From Pseudidiomarina homiensis (GTDB lineage Bacteria > Pseudomonadota > Gammaproteobacteria > Enterobacterales > Alteromonadaceae), in contig NZ_PIPX01000001.1 of the NCBI RefSeq assembly GCF_003987225.1, forward strand, positions 310,001 to 374,000: 64,000 nucleotides of DNA, read 5' to 3'. Positions 43,114-51,776 of the stretch are shown piece after piece. Made by a program: the position numbers and the translations under genes. The notes beneath the pieces were generated by a model, which ran no database searches, was not told where the DNA came from, and saw nothing but the letters and a program-made list of their open reading frames with translations. Numbering within the stretch: the first letter of the stretch is position 1; the number at the start of each line of letters is the position of its first letter.

Positions 43114-44559
43114 ATGCCGTGGCGTGGAACGCAAATCGTGCTGGTTATGCTAATGACATTGTTTTTGGCGAGCTGTATTGCCGTGGCGACGGATCTTTTA
43201 GCGCCGCTGCAAGGGTGGGGAATCGCACTTACGCCGTTGAGTGCCGGTTTTGCTGCCATGATTTGCTTTATTGGTTTTGTGGTAACGCGCTATGCGGCCG
43301 TACAATTCCGCGATGAGCAAGATAGCGGTAAGTTCTGGCGGCGCCTGGTAAGTACCATTGCGGCCATCCTACTGACTGCTATTGCCGACCATTTTTTACT
43401 GTTTTGGTTGGGTTGGGTCGCCGTTAGCTTGACCCTTCACCGCTTACTGGTGTTCTATCCCGAACGACCACGTGCGCTGCTCGCCGCGCACAAGAAGTTT
43501 ATCTTTGCCCGTATCGCTGAAACCCTGCTTGGCGCGACCTTGCTGAGTCTTTACTTCGTCTATGACATCCAAGCGATTAGCGAATTGTCGCAAATTACCG
43601 AGCATAACGTGAGCAACTGGTTGGCGTTGCTGTTAGTCACCGTGGCGGCGATGAAATGCGCGCAGTTGCCTGTACATGGCTGGTTATTGCAGGTGGTGGA
43701 AGCGCCGACGCCAGTCTCAGCGCTGCTGCATGCGGGGATAATCAACTTGGGTGGTTATCTGTTGTTGCAATTCTCGCCGATGTTAACGCCCGCAGAGGGG
43801 GCGCGCTGGTTACTCGCGATTGTTGCCGGGTTAAGCATGCTCGTAGCTGCGTCGGTAACCATGACGCGGATTAGTGTGAAAGTACGCTTGGCATGGTCGA
43901 CCGTAGCGCAGATGGCGCTCATGTTGGTGGAGATTAGTCTTGGTTTTTATGCGTTGGCGGCGCTGCATTTGCTGGCGCATTCCTGTTACAAGGCGTATTC
44001 ATTTCTTTCCGCCGGCAGCGTGGTCGAGCAGGGCGAGCGGCAACAGTTTGCTCAGTTAACCTTGCCGCGGGTACGCGCCTTGCTGCTCGGTACTATCTTA
44101 GCCTTCGCATTGGTGGTATTGGCGGCTTGGCTGTTTGCCACACAGCTGTACTTTGCCCCCTGGCTCGCCGTGGGTATGGCGCTGGCATTGTGGCTAGCGA
44201 GTGAAGTGGATTACTTTGGCCGCCGTCATAGTCTGCGAACAGCTGCTATAGCTGCGTTTTGGTTGGGTTTGTACGTGGCCGGTGCTTGGCTGTTTAAGTT
44301 GCTCTTGCCAACGCCACAATCAGGCCAGTACCTGCTCGGTATTGACCTATGGGTGTGTGCGGTTTTACTCGGCATTGCAGCGGTGTATTTGTGGTTGTTG
44401 TATCGCCCGCGTCGCGCCCTCGGACATCGCTTGTTTATCGCTTTAAACGCTGGTTTGTACCTAGACGAGTGGGCTACGCGCTTTAGCTTGCGGGTGTGGC
44501 CGCTACGTTTACCGTCATCAAGCCCGGGCTCTGTGGCAAAAGAAGGAGATCAAGCATGA
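43114..44559 (+). CDS. dabB: DAB inorganic-carbon transporter membrane subunit DabB
   Basis: A 481-residue membrane protein related to NuoL/MrpA proton-pumping subunits, with about 12-13 helices. The key conserved block KCAQLPVHGWLLQVVEAPTPVSALLHAGIINLGGYLL is present, including the lysine and histidine of the proton path. In DAB systems DabB couples the cation gradient to CO2 hydration by DabA, making bicarbonate in the cytoplasm. GGAGG lies before the ATG. Coupled by ATGA to dabA, which decides DabB over a stray NADH dehydrogenase subunit. Confidence 0.9.
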   Translation: MPWRGTQIVLVMLMTLFLASCIAVATDLLAPLQGWGIALTPLSAGFAAMICFIGFVVTRYAAVQFRDEQDSGKFWRRLVSTIAAILLTAIADHFLLFWLGWVAVSLTLHRLLVFYPERPRALLAAHKKFIFARIAETLLGATLLSLYFVYDIQAISELSQITEHNVSNWLALLLVTVAAMKCAQLPVHGWLLQVVEAPTPVSALLHAGIINLGGYLLLQFSPMLTPAEGARWLLAIVAGLSMLVAASVTMTRISVKVRLAWSTVAQMALMLVEISLGFYALAALHLLAHSCYKAYSFLSAGSVVEQGERQQFAQLTLPRVRALLLGTILAFALVVLAAWLFATQLYFAPWLAVGMALALWLASEVDYFGRRHSLRTAAIAAFWLGLYVAGAWLFKLLLPTPQSGQYLLGIDLWVCAVLLGIAAVYLWLLYRPRRALGHRLFIALNAGLYLDEWATRFSLRVWPLRLPSSSPGSVAKEGDQA

Positions 44560-46982
44560 GTGCTATCGATTTACAGCAACTGGGCAAGGCCGTTTGTAAG
44601 CGTGTGGCACCAGTGTGGCCACTGCCGCGCAGCATTGCCGTTAACCCTTGGTGGCAAGAGCGTGGTGCGTCGATTCGTGAGGTTGCCGAACGTGAACAGA
44701 CGCGCAGAAACGTGCGTTTATTAATGCCCGCAGCTTATTACCAACAGCGCTGGTTACAGGAAATCCAGCCTGAGCATTTGCAGCAAGCAGCGCAAGAGCA
44801 CGGCGTTGATCGCCCAGTGCAAGGCTTAGTGCGAGATCTACGTAGTCTTGCCGACGACAGTTCTGCCCTGCCAACCGTAGCGCAGGTCATGAACAGCGGA
44901 CAACAACGCACTCGTACCTTGCCTTGGCGCACCGAAATTGTGCACCAGTTGAGTCAATTCTGTGCCTTGTGGGTCAATTACCCAGAGCAATTCAATGGTG
45001 CCGACAGTGCCGATGCCCTGTATTTAGCTTGGCTTGATATTGTTCGTCACGACCGCGGCATTGAACTGCTGGTTGGCGAGCGCCGCGTCGAAGCTGAGCT
45101 GGCGAAGTTACCGCGTAGTAGCGCCGAGCTTTGGCAACAAGTAGAGCAAGAACTGCCTTTAGCTGAGCGTGACCATATAGAAGCGTGGCTACAAGTTGCG
45201 TTGCACGATATTTATGGTTGGGCGAGCGTGTTTGCCCAGCGGCGCTGGGCGCGTGAGCTAGAAAACAGCGAAAATGTCTATGACGAGTTGGACCAGTTGT
45301 TAGCGATTCGTGTGGCGTGGGAGCTGGTGTGTTGGCGCTTGAGCGACAGCGAACAGCAGCAGCGGTTTGTTGCCGCGTATCAAGCGTTGCCACAGCGTCG
45401 TCAGCAAACTGCGCAAGAACAAGCGTTGCTGTGGGTGTGGCAGCGTGCGTTGGAGCTCAATTACCAACAAGAATTAGCCCAGCAACTGTCCGGTTTGCAG
45501 GCTCCTGCGAGCGATTCCGAAGTTGTCGGGCAGCCCTCATTGCAGGCGGTGTTTTGCATTGACGTACGCTCAGAGCCGATGCGCCGAGCGTTAGAGGCGC
45601 AGCATGAGGGGATCGAAACCTTCGGTTTTGCTGGCTTCTTTGGTTTGCCGGTCGAATATCAAGTTAGCGACACCTTAGCAAAGCCGCAGCTACCGGGCCT
45701 ATTAGCACCGCAATTCCAAGTTGCGCAAGCGCAAGATAAGGCCGCAATTGCGCAACGCACGCACAGTTGGCGTGCAGGCAGTTGGCACCGCTCGCTCGAA
45801 AGCCCTGCCGGCGCTTATGGTTGGGTCGAAATGAGTGGGCTGGCGAAAATCTGGAAATTGCTTGAGCGCAGCCTTTGGCCTAAGCCCCAAGCTCGGATTG
45901 GCAGCGAGGTCATCCGCAACACCGACTGGCTGATAACAAAACAAGGGCAACAGCAAGCCTCTATTACAGAGCTGGCGGGGCTTGCCGCCAATGCGTTGAA
46001 TGGCATGGGGTTAACTGAAAAGTTTGCGCCACAGGTGCTTATTGTTGGCCATACTGCCTGTGTGACCAATAACCCTCATGCTGCCAGTCTTGATTGTGGC
46101 GCATGCGGAGCGCAATCCGGTGAAGTGAATGCGCGCGTGTTGGTGCAATTATTTAATGACCCAGCGGTGCGGCAAGTCTTGGCTGTAGAGCATCGGATCG
46201 AGATCCCGCAGCAAACGCAGTTTCTCCCAGCACTGCATGACACCACGCAGCAGCAATTACGCCTATTGACTACTGACGGTGACACACACGTCCATCATGA
46301 CCAACTCGAGCAATGGCTCGCTGAGGCCAGCAGTGCTGCGCAACACGAACAGCGAAGCAGGTTGGCTGATCGCCCAACAGCGGCGAAGGCGCTGCAACAA
46401 CGTGCGGCAAATTGGGCCGAAGTCCGGCCAGAGTGGGGCTTAGCGCGCAATGCTGCGATTATTTTTGCACCTCGTGAGGCAACTGCAAAAGCGAAGTTCG
46501 ACGCCCGCGCGTTTTTACACACCTATCATGCTGAACGCGATCCCGAACAAGCAGTTCTGACACAACTGATGACCGCACCTATGGTCGTCGCCCATTGGAT
46601 CAATATGCAGTATTACGGGTCAATGACCGCGCCACAGACTTTCGGTAGCGGCAATAAATTGCTGCACAACGTCGTCGCCGATGGCGTCGGCGTATTCGAA
46701 GGCAATGGCGGCGATTTACGCATTGGGTTAGCGCGTCAATCCCTACACGACGGTAAAGACTGGTATCACCAGCCGTTGCGACTAACAGTCGTGATTGCCG
46801 CACCAACAACAGCCATAGATCGCGTGATCACCGAGCAAACCGTGGTGCGCGAACTGATCGACAACGAATGGTTGTACTTATGGCAGTGGGACCCCCGCAA
46901 CGGAACACTACAACAACGCACAGCCGATGGCTGGCACAAGCTGGCAGAACGACAGGAGACGCAACATGACCTTGCGATTTAA
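44556..46982 (+). CDS. dabA: DAB inorganic-carbon transporter subunit DabA (DUF2309)
   Basis: An 808-residue soluble subunit with a beta-carbonic-anhydrase-like zinc site. The four key residues of characterised DabA are all present with the same spacing: C334 and D336 in VFCIDVRSEPMRRALE, H499 in IVGHTACVTNNP, and C514 in LDCGACGAQSGEVNAR. The start at 44556 follows AAGGAGATCAAGC and overlaps the dabB stop. The N-terminal PLPRSIAVNPWW is also typical. Its 3' end overlaps the Sua5-like gene by 17 bases. No Rubisco or carboxysome genes are in the window. Confidence 0.94.
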   Translation: MSAIDLQQLGKAVCKRVAPVWPLPRSIAVNPWWQERGASIREVAEREQTRRNVRLLMPAAYYQQRWLQEIQPEHLQQAAQEHGVDRPVQGLVRDLRSLADDSSALPTVAQVMNSGQQRTRTLPWRTEIVHQLSQFCALWVNYPEQFNGADSADALYLAWLDIVRHDRGIELLVGERRVEAELAKLPRSSAELWQQVEQELPLAERDHIEAWLQVALHDIYGWASVFAQRRWARELENSENVYDELDQLLAIRVAWELVCWRLSDSEQQQRFVAAYQALPQRRQQTAQEQALLWVWQRALELNYQQELAQQLSGLQAPASDSEVVGQPSLQAVFCIDVRSEPMRRALEAQHEGIETFGFAGFFGLPVEYQVSDTLAKPQLPGLLAPQFQVAQAQDKAAIAQRTHSWRAGSWHRSLESPAGAYGWVEMSGLAKIWKLLERSLWPKPQARIGSEVIRNTDWLITKQGQQQASITELAGLAANALNGMGLTEKFAPQVLIVGHTACVTNNPHAASLDCGACGAQSGEVNARVLVQLFNDPAVRQVLAVEHRIEIPQQTQFLPALHDTTQQQLRLLTTDGDTHVHHDQLEQWLAEASSAAQHEQRSRLADRPTAAKALQQRAANWAEVRPEWGLARNAAIIFAPREATAKAKFDARAFLHTYHAERDPEQAVLTQLMTAPMVVAHWINMQYYGSMTAPQTFGSGNKLLHNVVADGVGVFEGNGGDLRIGLARQSLHDGKDWYHQPLRLTVVIAAPTTAIDRVITEQTVVRELIDNEWLYLWQWDPRNGTLQQRTADGWHKLAERQETQHDLAI

Positions 46983-47592
46983 TGCAGATAACCCGAAGGA
47001 GTTGCGCCACGTAGGTCGCATCTTGGAACTTGGTGGTGTGGTGGCGCTACCCACCGACATTGCCTACGGTGTGGCCGCCGATGCGAGTAATGTTGAAGCC
47101 GTTAAACACGCCTATGCAGTGTTAGAACGGTCCGTTGGCGAGCCATCAATTATCCATCTTGGTCATGCGCGACAGCTTAAGGACTGGGCGGTGGATATTC
47201 CTAAGGTGGCTGAAACCTTGGTCGATGAGCATTGGCCAGGCGCCTTGACATTGTTGCTCCATCGGCATCCTCACGTATCGCCATTGGTCACTGGCGGCGG
47301 GCACAGTATTGCGTTACGTGTGCCGGCGCAAGAACAGTTGCGAGAACTGCTTAGCAAGTTCAACCTTGGTATTATCGCACCGTCCATCGGTGACAGCTAT
47401 TGCACTGCCCAAGATGCTCATGGGTTGCTCGATGGTAAAATCGACGGAGTGTTAGATAGCGGCGAGTGCAGTGCAAGTGCCAAATCAACGATTATCGACT
47501 TACGCGGCAAACAGCCCGTGATAACGCGCGAAGGAAGTGTGCCGGCAGCATCGTTAGCGGAGCTGCTCGGCACAGATATACCCGTCGTTTAA
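46966..47592 (+). CDS. Sua5/YciO/YrdC family protein
   Basis: A 208-residue protein with the YrdC fold: GGVVALPTDIAYGVAADASN near the start, HWPGALTLLLHRHP, SIALRVPAQEQL, and PVITREGSVPAASL at the end. True TsaC/Sua5 enzymes make threonylcarbamoyl-AMP from threonine, ATP and bicarbonate; this divergent member lacks a Sua5 C-terminal domain and its reaction is uncertain. The ATG follows CAGGAG and overlaps dabA by 17 bases, so it is translated with the bicarbonate pump. It overlaps the convergent LD-carboxypeptidase gene by 4 bases. Confidence 0.85.
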   Translation: MTLRFNADNPKELRHVGRILELGGVVALPTDIAYGVAADASNVEAVKHAYAVLERSVGEPSIIHLGHARQLKDWAVDIPKVAETLVDEHWPGALTLLLHRHPHVSPLVTGGGHSIALRVPAQEQLRELLSKFNLGIIAPSIGDSYCTAQDAHGLLDGKIDGVLDSGECSASAKSTIIDLRGKQPVITREGSVPAASLAELLGTDIPVV

Positions 47593-48650
47593 GCTACAGC
47601 AGAACCAAGTAACTTAAGCGTTGCTGCATCGGCGTCGAGTTCGACTACATGGCCAACCGGTAAAATATGGTTGTCGCGAATGTGGCCAAACTGGGCGCCA
47701 GTGTAGGTGGGCACACCTAATGGCTTGAAGTAGTGTTCGAACACCTCATGCAAGGTAAAGCTCCCGAAGCCGGCACCTGGGTCGCACTCGGTACAATGAC
47801 CAAAGACGATGCCTGCAACGCCTTCAAGGTGCCCGGCAAGTTGCAGCTGCGATAAGAAGCGGTCAATGCGATAAATATTTTCACCGACATCTTCCAGCAT
47901 TAAAATTTTACCTTTCAGATCAGGGAAGTAGGGTGTTCCACATAAGCTGGTCAGCACGGTCAGATTACCGCCGACCAACACGCCTTGTGCCTTGCCACCA
48001 TGGACCGTTGTCGTACGGTTGCTCATCATGGTCAAGGTCTCTTCTTTTTCTTTGTAGTTGCGCATGGTGGTGGACTTGCCGTCCATGATCACGTCGCGGA
48101 ATTGCTGTGCCTGAAAGTCAGCCCAATACGAGAAGCCGTTAGGTCCGTGAAACGATACCATGCCAGTTTTCACATAAAGCGCATTCATGAGCGACGTGAT
48201 ATCACTGTAACCAAGCAAGACCTTGTTGTTAGCGTTAATCATATCGTAGTCAAGCAGCGGCAAAATACGGTTACAGCCCCAGCCACCACGTACCGCAATC
48301 ACGGCATCAACGCTATCATCTGCGAAAGCCTTGTTTACATCAGCAGCACGCTCTGCATCGGTACCTGATAAATAACCGTGACGACCAAACACGTGTTCGC
48401 CAAGCTGTACTTTAAAGCCCAAGGCTTCAAATGATTCTTTGGCAATCAGCACGTGATGGCGATCTAATACTGCACTCGCGGGCGCAACCATGCGCACGGT
48501 GTCACCTTTTTTTAGACGCTTGGGTAAACGCCCAGCACCAAGGCCACTGCCTTGTTGAAATAAAGGCGCATTAGCAAGCGCACTCGGCGATAAAACAGAG
48601 GTTGCGACCGCACCTGCGGCCAGCGTTTTCATAAACGATCTGCGATCCAT
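47589..48650 (-). CDS. LD-carboxypeptidase (S66 family), Tat-exported
   Basis: Predicted muropeptide LD-carboxypeptidase of peptidoglycan recycling or turnover. The 353-residue protein starts with a twin-arginine signal (MDRRSFMKTLAAGAVATS, cleavage near SALANA). Then come DTVRMVAPASAV, the RGGWGCNRILPLLD turn, the serine nucleophile in LLGYSDITSL, and the later glutamate/histidine region GQFGHIRDNHILPVGH. Most S66 enzymes are cytoplasmic, so a Tat signal is noteworthy, although known in some marine members. Confidence 0.9.
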   Translation of the reverse strand: MDRRSFMKTLAAGAVATSVLSPSALANAPLFQQGSGLGAGRLPKRLKKGDTVRMVAPASAVLDRHHVLIAKESFEALGFKVQLGEHVFGRHGYLSGTDAERAADVNKAFADDSVDAVIAVRGGWGCNRILPLLDYDMINANNKVLLGYSDITSLMNALYVKTGMVSFHGPNGFSYWADFQAQQFRDVIMDGKSTTMRNYKEKEETLTMMSNRTTTVHGGKAQGVLVGGNLTVLTSLCGTPYFPDLKGKILMLEDVGENIYRIDRFLSQLQLAGHLEGVAGIVFGHCTECDPGAGFGSFTLHEVFEHYFKPLGVPTYTGAQFGHIRDNHILPVGHVVELDADAATLKLLGSAVA

Positions 48651-48783
48651 GACAAGGTCACCTTTTGTTGGTCTTAGTTTTGTGCCTGTTCAACGACTGT
48701 CAGTTGACGTCGATTCGACGTAACCGTTACGCTCAATCCTAGTAATAATTTATTAGTAATTGAACCCTAGAGTGCAATAAAAA

Positions 48784-50181
48784 ATGAAAAAAAGCTTTCA
48801 AAGCCTTGTGGTAAGGATCGCGAGCAGTGCAATCATCACGCTGAGCCTAGCAGCGCAGGCGCACGAAGACCATTACAACGGCGTTGAGTTGTTACCTGGC
48901 CTCGACAAGCAGCAAATTCGCTTAAGTGATATCGAGCCGCTCATCCGCCGTGTCCAGCGTAGTGAGGTGATTCAGAGCGAACAGGTGGGGGAGTCCTATG
49001 AGGGCAGACCCCTTTATCGATTCAGTGTCGGTAGCGGCGACACCGTGGTCTTTATGTGGTCGCAGATGCATGGCGATGAGTCGACCGCGACTCCAGTGCT
49101 CTTTGATTTGATGCAAAAGATTGAAAATGACGCAACCTGGCGTGAGCATTGGGCGGATAAAATCACGCTTCACATGATGCCAATGGTGAACCCTGACGGC
49201 GCGGAGCTAGCACAACGCTATAATGTACAGGGCATTGACGTGAACCGTGATGCACGAGCGCAACAGACGCCGGAAGGCCGTATATTGATGGCACAAGGAC
49301 GCTTATTGCAGCCAGATTTTGGTTTTAACTTGCATGACCAAAGTCGATACTACGAAGTCGGCAACACCGGTAAACCTGCGACGATATCCTTACTTGCGCC
49401 GGCGTTTAACCACGCTAAAGACATCAACGCACAACGTCGCCGCGCAATGCAACTGATCGGTGAACTGAAAACCGTCGGAGATCGCATGATTCCCGGCCAT
49501 ATGGGGCGTTACAACGATACTTTTGCGCCGCGCGCATTTGGTGACAACTTTGCGGCAATGGGCATTAGTACCATCCTAATAGAGTCTGGGGCTTTCCCTA
49601 AAGATCCAAATCGTCAAAAAGCACGAGCAGTGAATGTGGCGATGTTGATTGAAGCCATCGACAGCATCGCCAGCGGTGACTATGTGGAGCAAACCTTAGA
49701 GCCCTACAACAGCATCCCAATGAATAACTCAAACAGCTTCAAAGATGTGATTTTGGAGCAAGTGTTGGTACGCGATAGTGGCCACGAATATCGTATTGAT
49801 ATTGGCATTAACCGCAGCAGTGATGCCCGTAATAATGGCTCGATCCGCGAAGTTGGTGACTTATCTGTATTTCCAGCGTTTGACCGTTACGACACTAATG
49901 ATTATGTCTATCAAGCGGGTAAGGTCTACGAGTTGCCTGCTACCGGCGATGCGTTAGCGTTGTCACACCACGAATACCTAGATTTACTCAAGCAAGGCTA
50001 CACCCATTTTAGTGGTGACAAAGCCATGCTGAACGTGCGCACGCACCTGCCAGTGCTGGTGAATTCGCGCGACATCCCTGGATCACGCCCCCAACAACGG
50101 CAAAACGCGACTTTCTTGCTCAGTAAGCAAGGTGAAGTGGCGCTCGCCGTGTTGGCGGGAGTGGTCATTCAATTGCAATAA
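48784..50181 (+). CDS. Secreted M14 family zinc carboxypeptidase
   Basis: A 465-residue exported metallopeptidase. Signal peptide at residues 1-26 (SLAAQA-HE). Zinc ligands H96 and E99 are in SQMHGDES and the third histidine is H184 in GFNLHDQS; MVNPDGAELAQRYNVQGIDVNRDA is the family's substrate-binding stretch. The catalytic glutamate is probably in ILIESGAF near 270. A C-terminal beta domain follows. No clear ribosome site before the ATG (GAGTG only). Substrate may be peptides or peptidoglycan-derived amides. Confidence 0.88.
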   Translation: MKKSFQSLVVRIASSAIITLSLAAQAHEDHYNGVELLPGLDKQQIRLSDIEPLIRRVQRSEVIQSEQVGESYEGRPLYRFSVGSGDTVVFMWSQMHGDESTATPVLFDLMQKIENDATWREHWADKITLHMMPMVNPDGAELAQRYNVQGIDVNRDARAQQTPEGRILMAQGRLLQPDFGFNLHDQSRYYEVGNTGKPATISLLAPAFNHAKDINAQRRRAMQLIGELKTVGDRMIPGHMGRYNDTFAPRAFGDNFAAMGISTILIESGAFPKDPNRQKARAVNVAMLIEAIDSIASGDYVEQTLEPYNSIPMNNSNSFKDVILEQVLVRDSGHEYRIDIGINRSSDARNNGSIREVGDLSVFPAFDRYDTNDYVYQAGKVYELPATGDALALSHHEYLDLLKQGYTHFSGDKAMLNVRTHLPVLVNSRDIPGSRPQQRQNATFLLSKQGEVALAVLAGVVIQLQ

Positions 50182-50189
50182 GAGTGATG

Positions 50190-50214
50190 TTTGCTATTCG
50201 CTGTTTGCTGTTTG
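50190..50214. repeat. Intergenic repeat, copy 4 (half element)
   Basis: TTTGCTATTCGCTGTTTGCT followed by GTTTG, the left-arm type of the palindromic repeat at 7071 and 33230, without core or right arm. It lies directly after the M14 peptidase gene. Confidence 0.65.
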
Positions 50215-50215
50215 T

Positions 50216-50425
50216 TTAGAACGGGTGCTGTTTATCGTGCAGCACCCGTAGTACGTAAATCGTTGTGGCTTGTGGTGTTACGTCGGCGGTGTAAAGAACC
50301 AAAAGAGATAGCGTTGGGATAACAAGCAAGCGACCGGGTAAAGGAGGGCGCTGCACGCCTAGCTCTGGGAAATTTTCGAGGCGTTGAATCGCTTCGTTTA
50401 AATAGTCATCCGCTCGTTGGCAGTG
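50216..50425 (-). pseudogene. ParE/RelE-family toxin remnant (5' end lost)
   Basis: An open frame of 69 codons reading ADDYLNEAIQRLENFPELGVQRPP...LYTADVTPQATTIYVLRVLHDKQHPF, the C-terminal two-thirds of a ParE/RelE toxin. There is no usable start codon before the conserved sequence; a TGA in frame lies at 50426-50428 within the antitoxin gene. The antitoxin's own C-terminus is also short. This fits a deletion that joined the antitoxin 3' end to the toxin body. The last codons form a 10-base hairpin (50221-50249). Confidence 0.7.
50221..50249. other. Perfect 10-base hairpin at the toxin-remnant 3' end
   Basis: ACGGGTGCTG, 9-base loop, CAGCACCCGT. No T run follows on either strand. It lies 40 bases after the M14 peptidase stop and could stabilise or end its transcript. 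Confidence 0.5.
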
Positions 50426-50649
50426 TCAGCGCCGATAAATTCAGCTTCACCGCGCTCGAGTTTTGCGTATGCTCTCTGAACTTCTTCGGCTAACCACTCG
50501 TCATGAGAGCTTTTTAAACGCTGTTGTTCTGCCAACAACTCTGTATGCCGACGACAAGCCTCACTTAGCGTCATCCCTTGACTCTCAGCCATTTCTTGCG
50601 CTAGACGCTTGGTCTCTTCATCGATGCGGAATTGAATCCGAGTCTCCAT
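50398..50649 (-). CDS. RelB/DinJ-type antitoxin, C-terminally shortened
   Basis: An 83-residue ribbon-helix-helix antitoxin: METRIQFRIDEETKRLAQEMAESQGMTLSEACRRHTELLAEQQ is the DNA-binding half, then a toxin-binding tail with HDEWLAEEVQRAYAKLERGEAEFI. Relatives known for this type continue about ten more basic residues after the point where this protein ends (ANERMTI). GGAG-type ribosome site upstream. The toxin downstream is truncated, so the antitoxin may be an orphan. Confidence 0.8.
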   Translation of the reverse strand: METRIQFRIDEETKRLAQEMAESQGMTLSEACRRHTELLAEQQRLKSSHDEWLAEEVQRAYAKLERGEAEFIGADTANERMTI

Positions 50650-50718
50650 AACTGCTCCTGCGTAGCATTTGCTCGTTTAATATGTACACACAAATGTTAG
50701 CACAGGAGTCGTGGTTTG

Positions 50719-51156
50719 CTAGTTGTTATCGCCTTTCTTCTTGTCAGCTTTTTTCGGCTTTTCAGCGGTTTCGGTTCCGTCATCAGCTTCGGCGGAGCCT
50801 TTCTTCAGCGTAATATCGGCGTATTTGACGCGGCCGGGGCGTTTGCGCTTGGTGGCATCGACGCCTTCCTTCTGCTGTACAGTGTGAGTCGCTTCATGTG
50901 CACTTTCAGTCGCGTCGCTTAAACCATCGTCGTCCGAGTCCTCGTCCAGAAAGTCAGGATCGTCTGCTTTCGACTTCACGGTTTCCGCGAGCGCTTTCCC
51001 AGCTTTAAACTTGCCGGCACGGGCGGCTTCAGCGGTGGCTTGACCTTTAGCTGCCGCTTCCGGTAATTCCTTTTGTTCAGCTTTGTCTTGATCCTGCGCA
51101 TAGGCAGCCGCAGGTAAAGCGAGCAGCAGCGCGAGTGTTAAGGTTGAAACTTTCAT
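50719..51156 (-). CDS. Exported low-complexity protein with a TSP3-like calcium motif
   Basis: A 145-residue protein of unrecognised family. Signal peptide to about residue 20 (LPAAAYA-QD). The mature chain is rich in Ala, Lys, Glu and Asp. At about residues 70-83 it has DEDSDDDGLSDATE, which resembles a thrombospondin type-3 calcium-binding repeat. The C-terminal third is Lys/Glu-rich. GGAGATGACCC precedes the ATG. It is divergent from the BON gene. Periplasmic or surface role can only be guessed. Confidence 0.65.
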   Translation of the reverse strand: MKVSTLTLALLLALPAAAYAQDQDKAEQKELPEAAAKGQATAEAARAGKFKAGKALAETVKSKADDPDFLDEDSDDDGLSDATESAHEATHTVQQKEGVDATKRKRPGRVKYADITLKKGSAEADDGTETAEKPKKADKKKGDNN

Positions 51157-51315
51157 GGGTCATCTCCTTATTAGGGTATCAATAGGTATAACGCATGCTC
51201 AGAAATTAACCAAATCTTGAAAAAGCAAAAGCCCTGCAAAGGCGCTTTAAGCTGTCGCACAGATGACTATAGTGAAGTTGCACCAAGCAATTGGGAACAA
51301 CTAGGAGGAACTACC

Positions 51316-51660
51316 ATGAAACTATCAAACGTACTTACATCAGTCGCTTCAGTAATGGCATTAACGTTCGGTACCGTGGCAATGGCTACTACCTTACAAG
51401 ATCCAGAAACTGCACAACAGCAGGGCATGGAAAAAGCTGGCGATCACATCAGTGATTCAGCTATCACTGCTAACGTTAAAAGTGCTTTGATGTCGCAAGC
51501 TAGCGGCATGCAAATCAACGTTGCTACCACCGATGGTGAAGTAACGCTGAGTGGTGAAGTTGAAAGCGAAGCAGATATCAGCGCTATCGAACGTATCGTG
51601 CGTAATGTTGACGGCGTGAAGAGCGTTCGCAATGAACTGACAGTGAAGTCTGAAGCATAA
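51316..51660 (+). CDS. BON domain periplasmic protein (OsmY-like)
   Basis: A 114-residue exported protein with one BON domain. Signal peptide MKLSNVLTSVASVMALTFGT, cleaved near AMA-TT (residue 25), then ISDSAITANVKSALMSQ, the strand TTDGEVTLSGEVES and IERIVRNVDGVKSVRNELTV. BON domains bind phospholipid surfaces; OsmY is induced by osmotic stress. E. coli OsmY has two BON domains, this protein one. Strong AGGAGGAA before the ATG; a terminator follows. Confidence 0.9.
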   Translation: MKLSNVLTSVASVMALTFGTVAMATTLQDPETAQQQGMEKAGDHISDSAITANVKSALMSQASGMQINVATTDGEVTLSGEVESEADISAIERIVRNVDGVKSVRNELTVKSEA

Positions 51661-51688
51661 ACCTTTAGCACATTCACAATCTCCCGTT

Positions 51689-51725
51689 ACCCCGTGTGGC
51701 AGCGCTTTTGCCCGCGGGGTTTTTT
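51689..51725 (+). terminator. Rho-independent terminator of the BON gene
   Basis: ACCCCG (51689-51694) pairs with CGGGGT (51715-51720), an inner GGC/GCC pairing is possible, and six T residues follow (51720-51725). 29 bases after the stop. Confidence 0.75.
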
Positions 51726-51776
51726 ATTGTCGTGACTAAAGCTATGCTTAGAATTTCGACAGTACAGGAGCTCCCG

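Noticed and set aside
49000-50100. Possible end of a phage or plasmid near the decayed toxin-antitoxin locus
   Set aside because: No integrase, tRNA, direct repeats or phage genes around it; only a solitary TA remnant.
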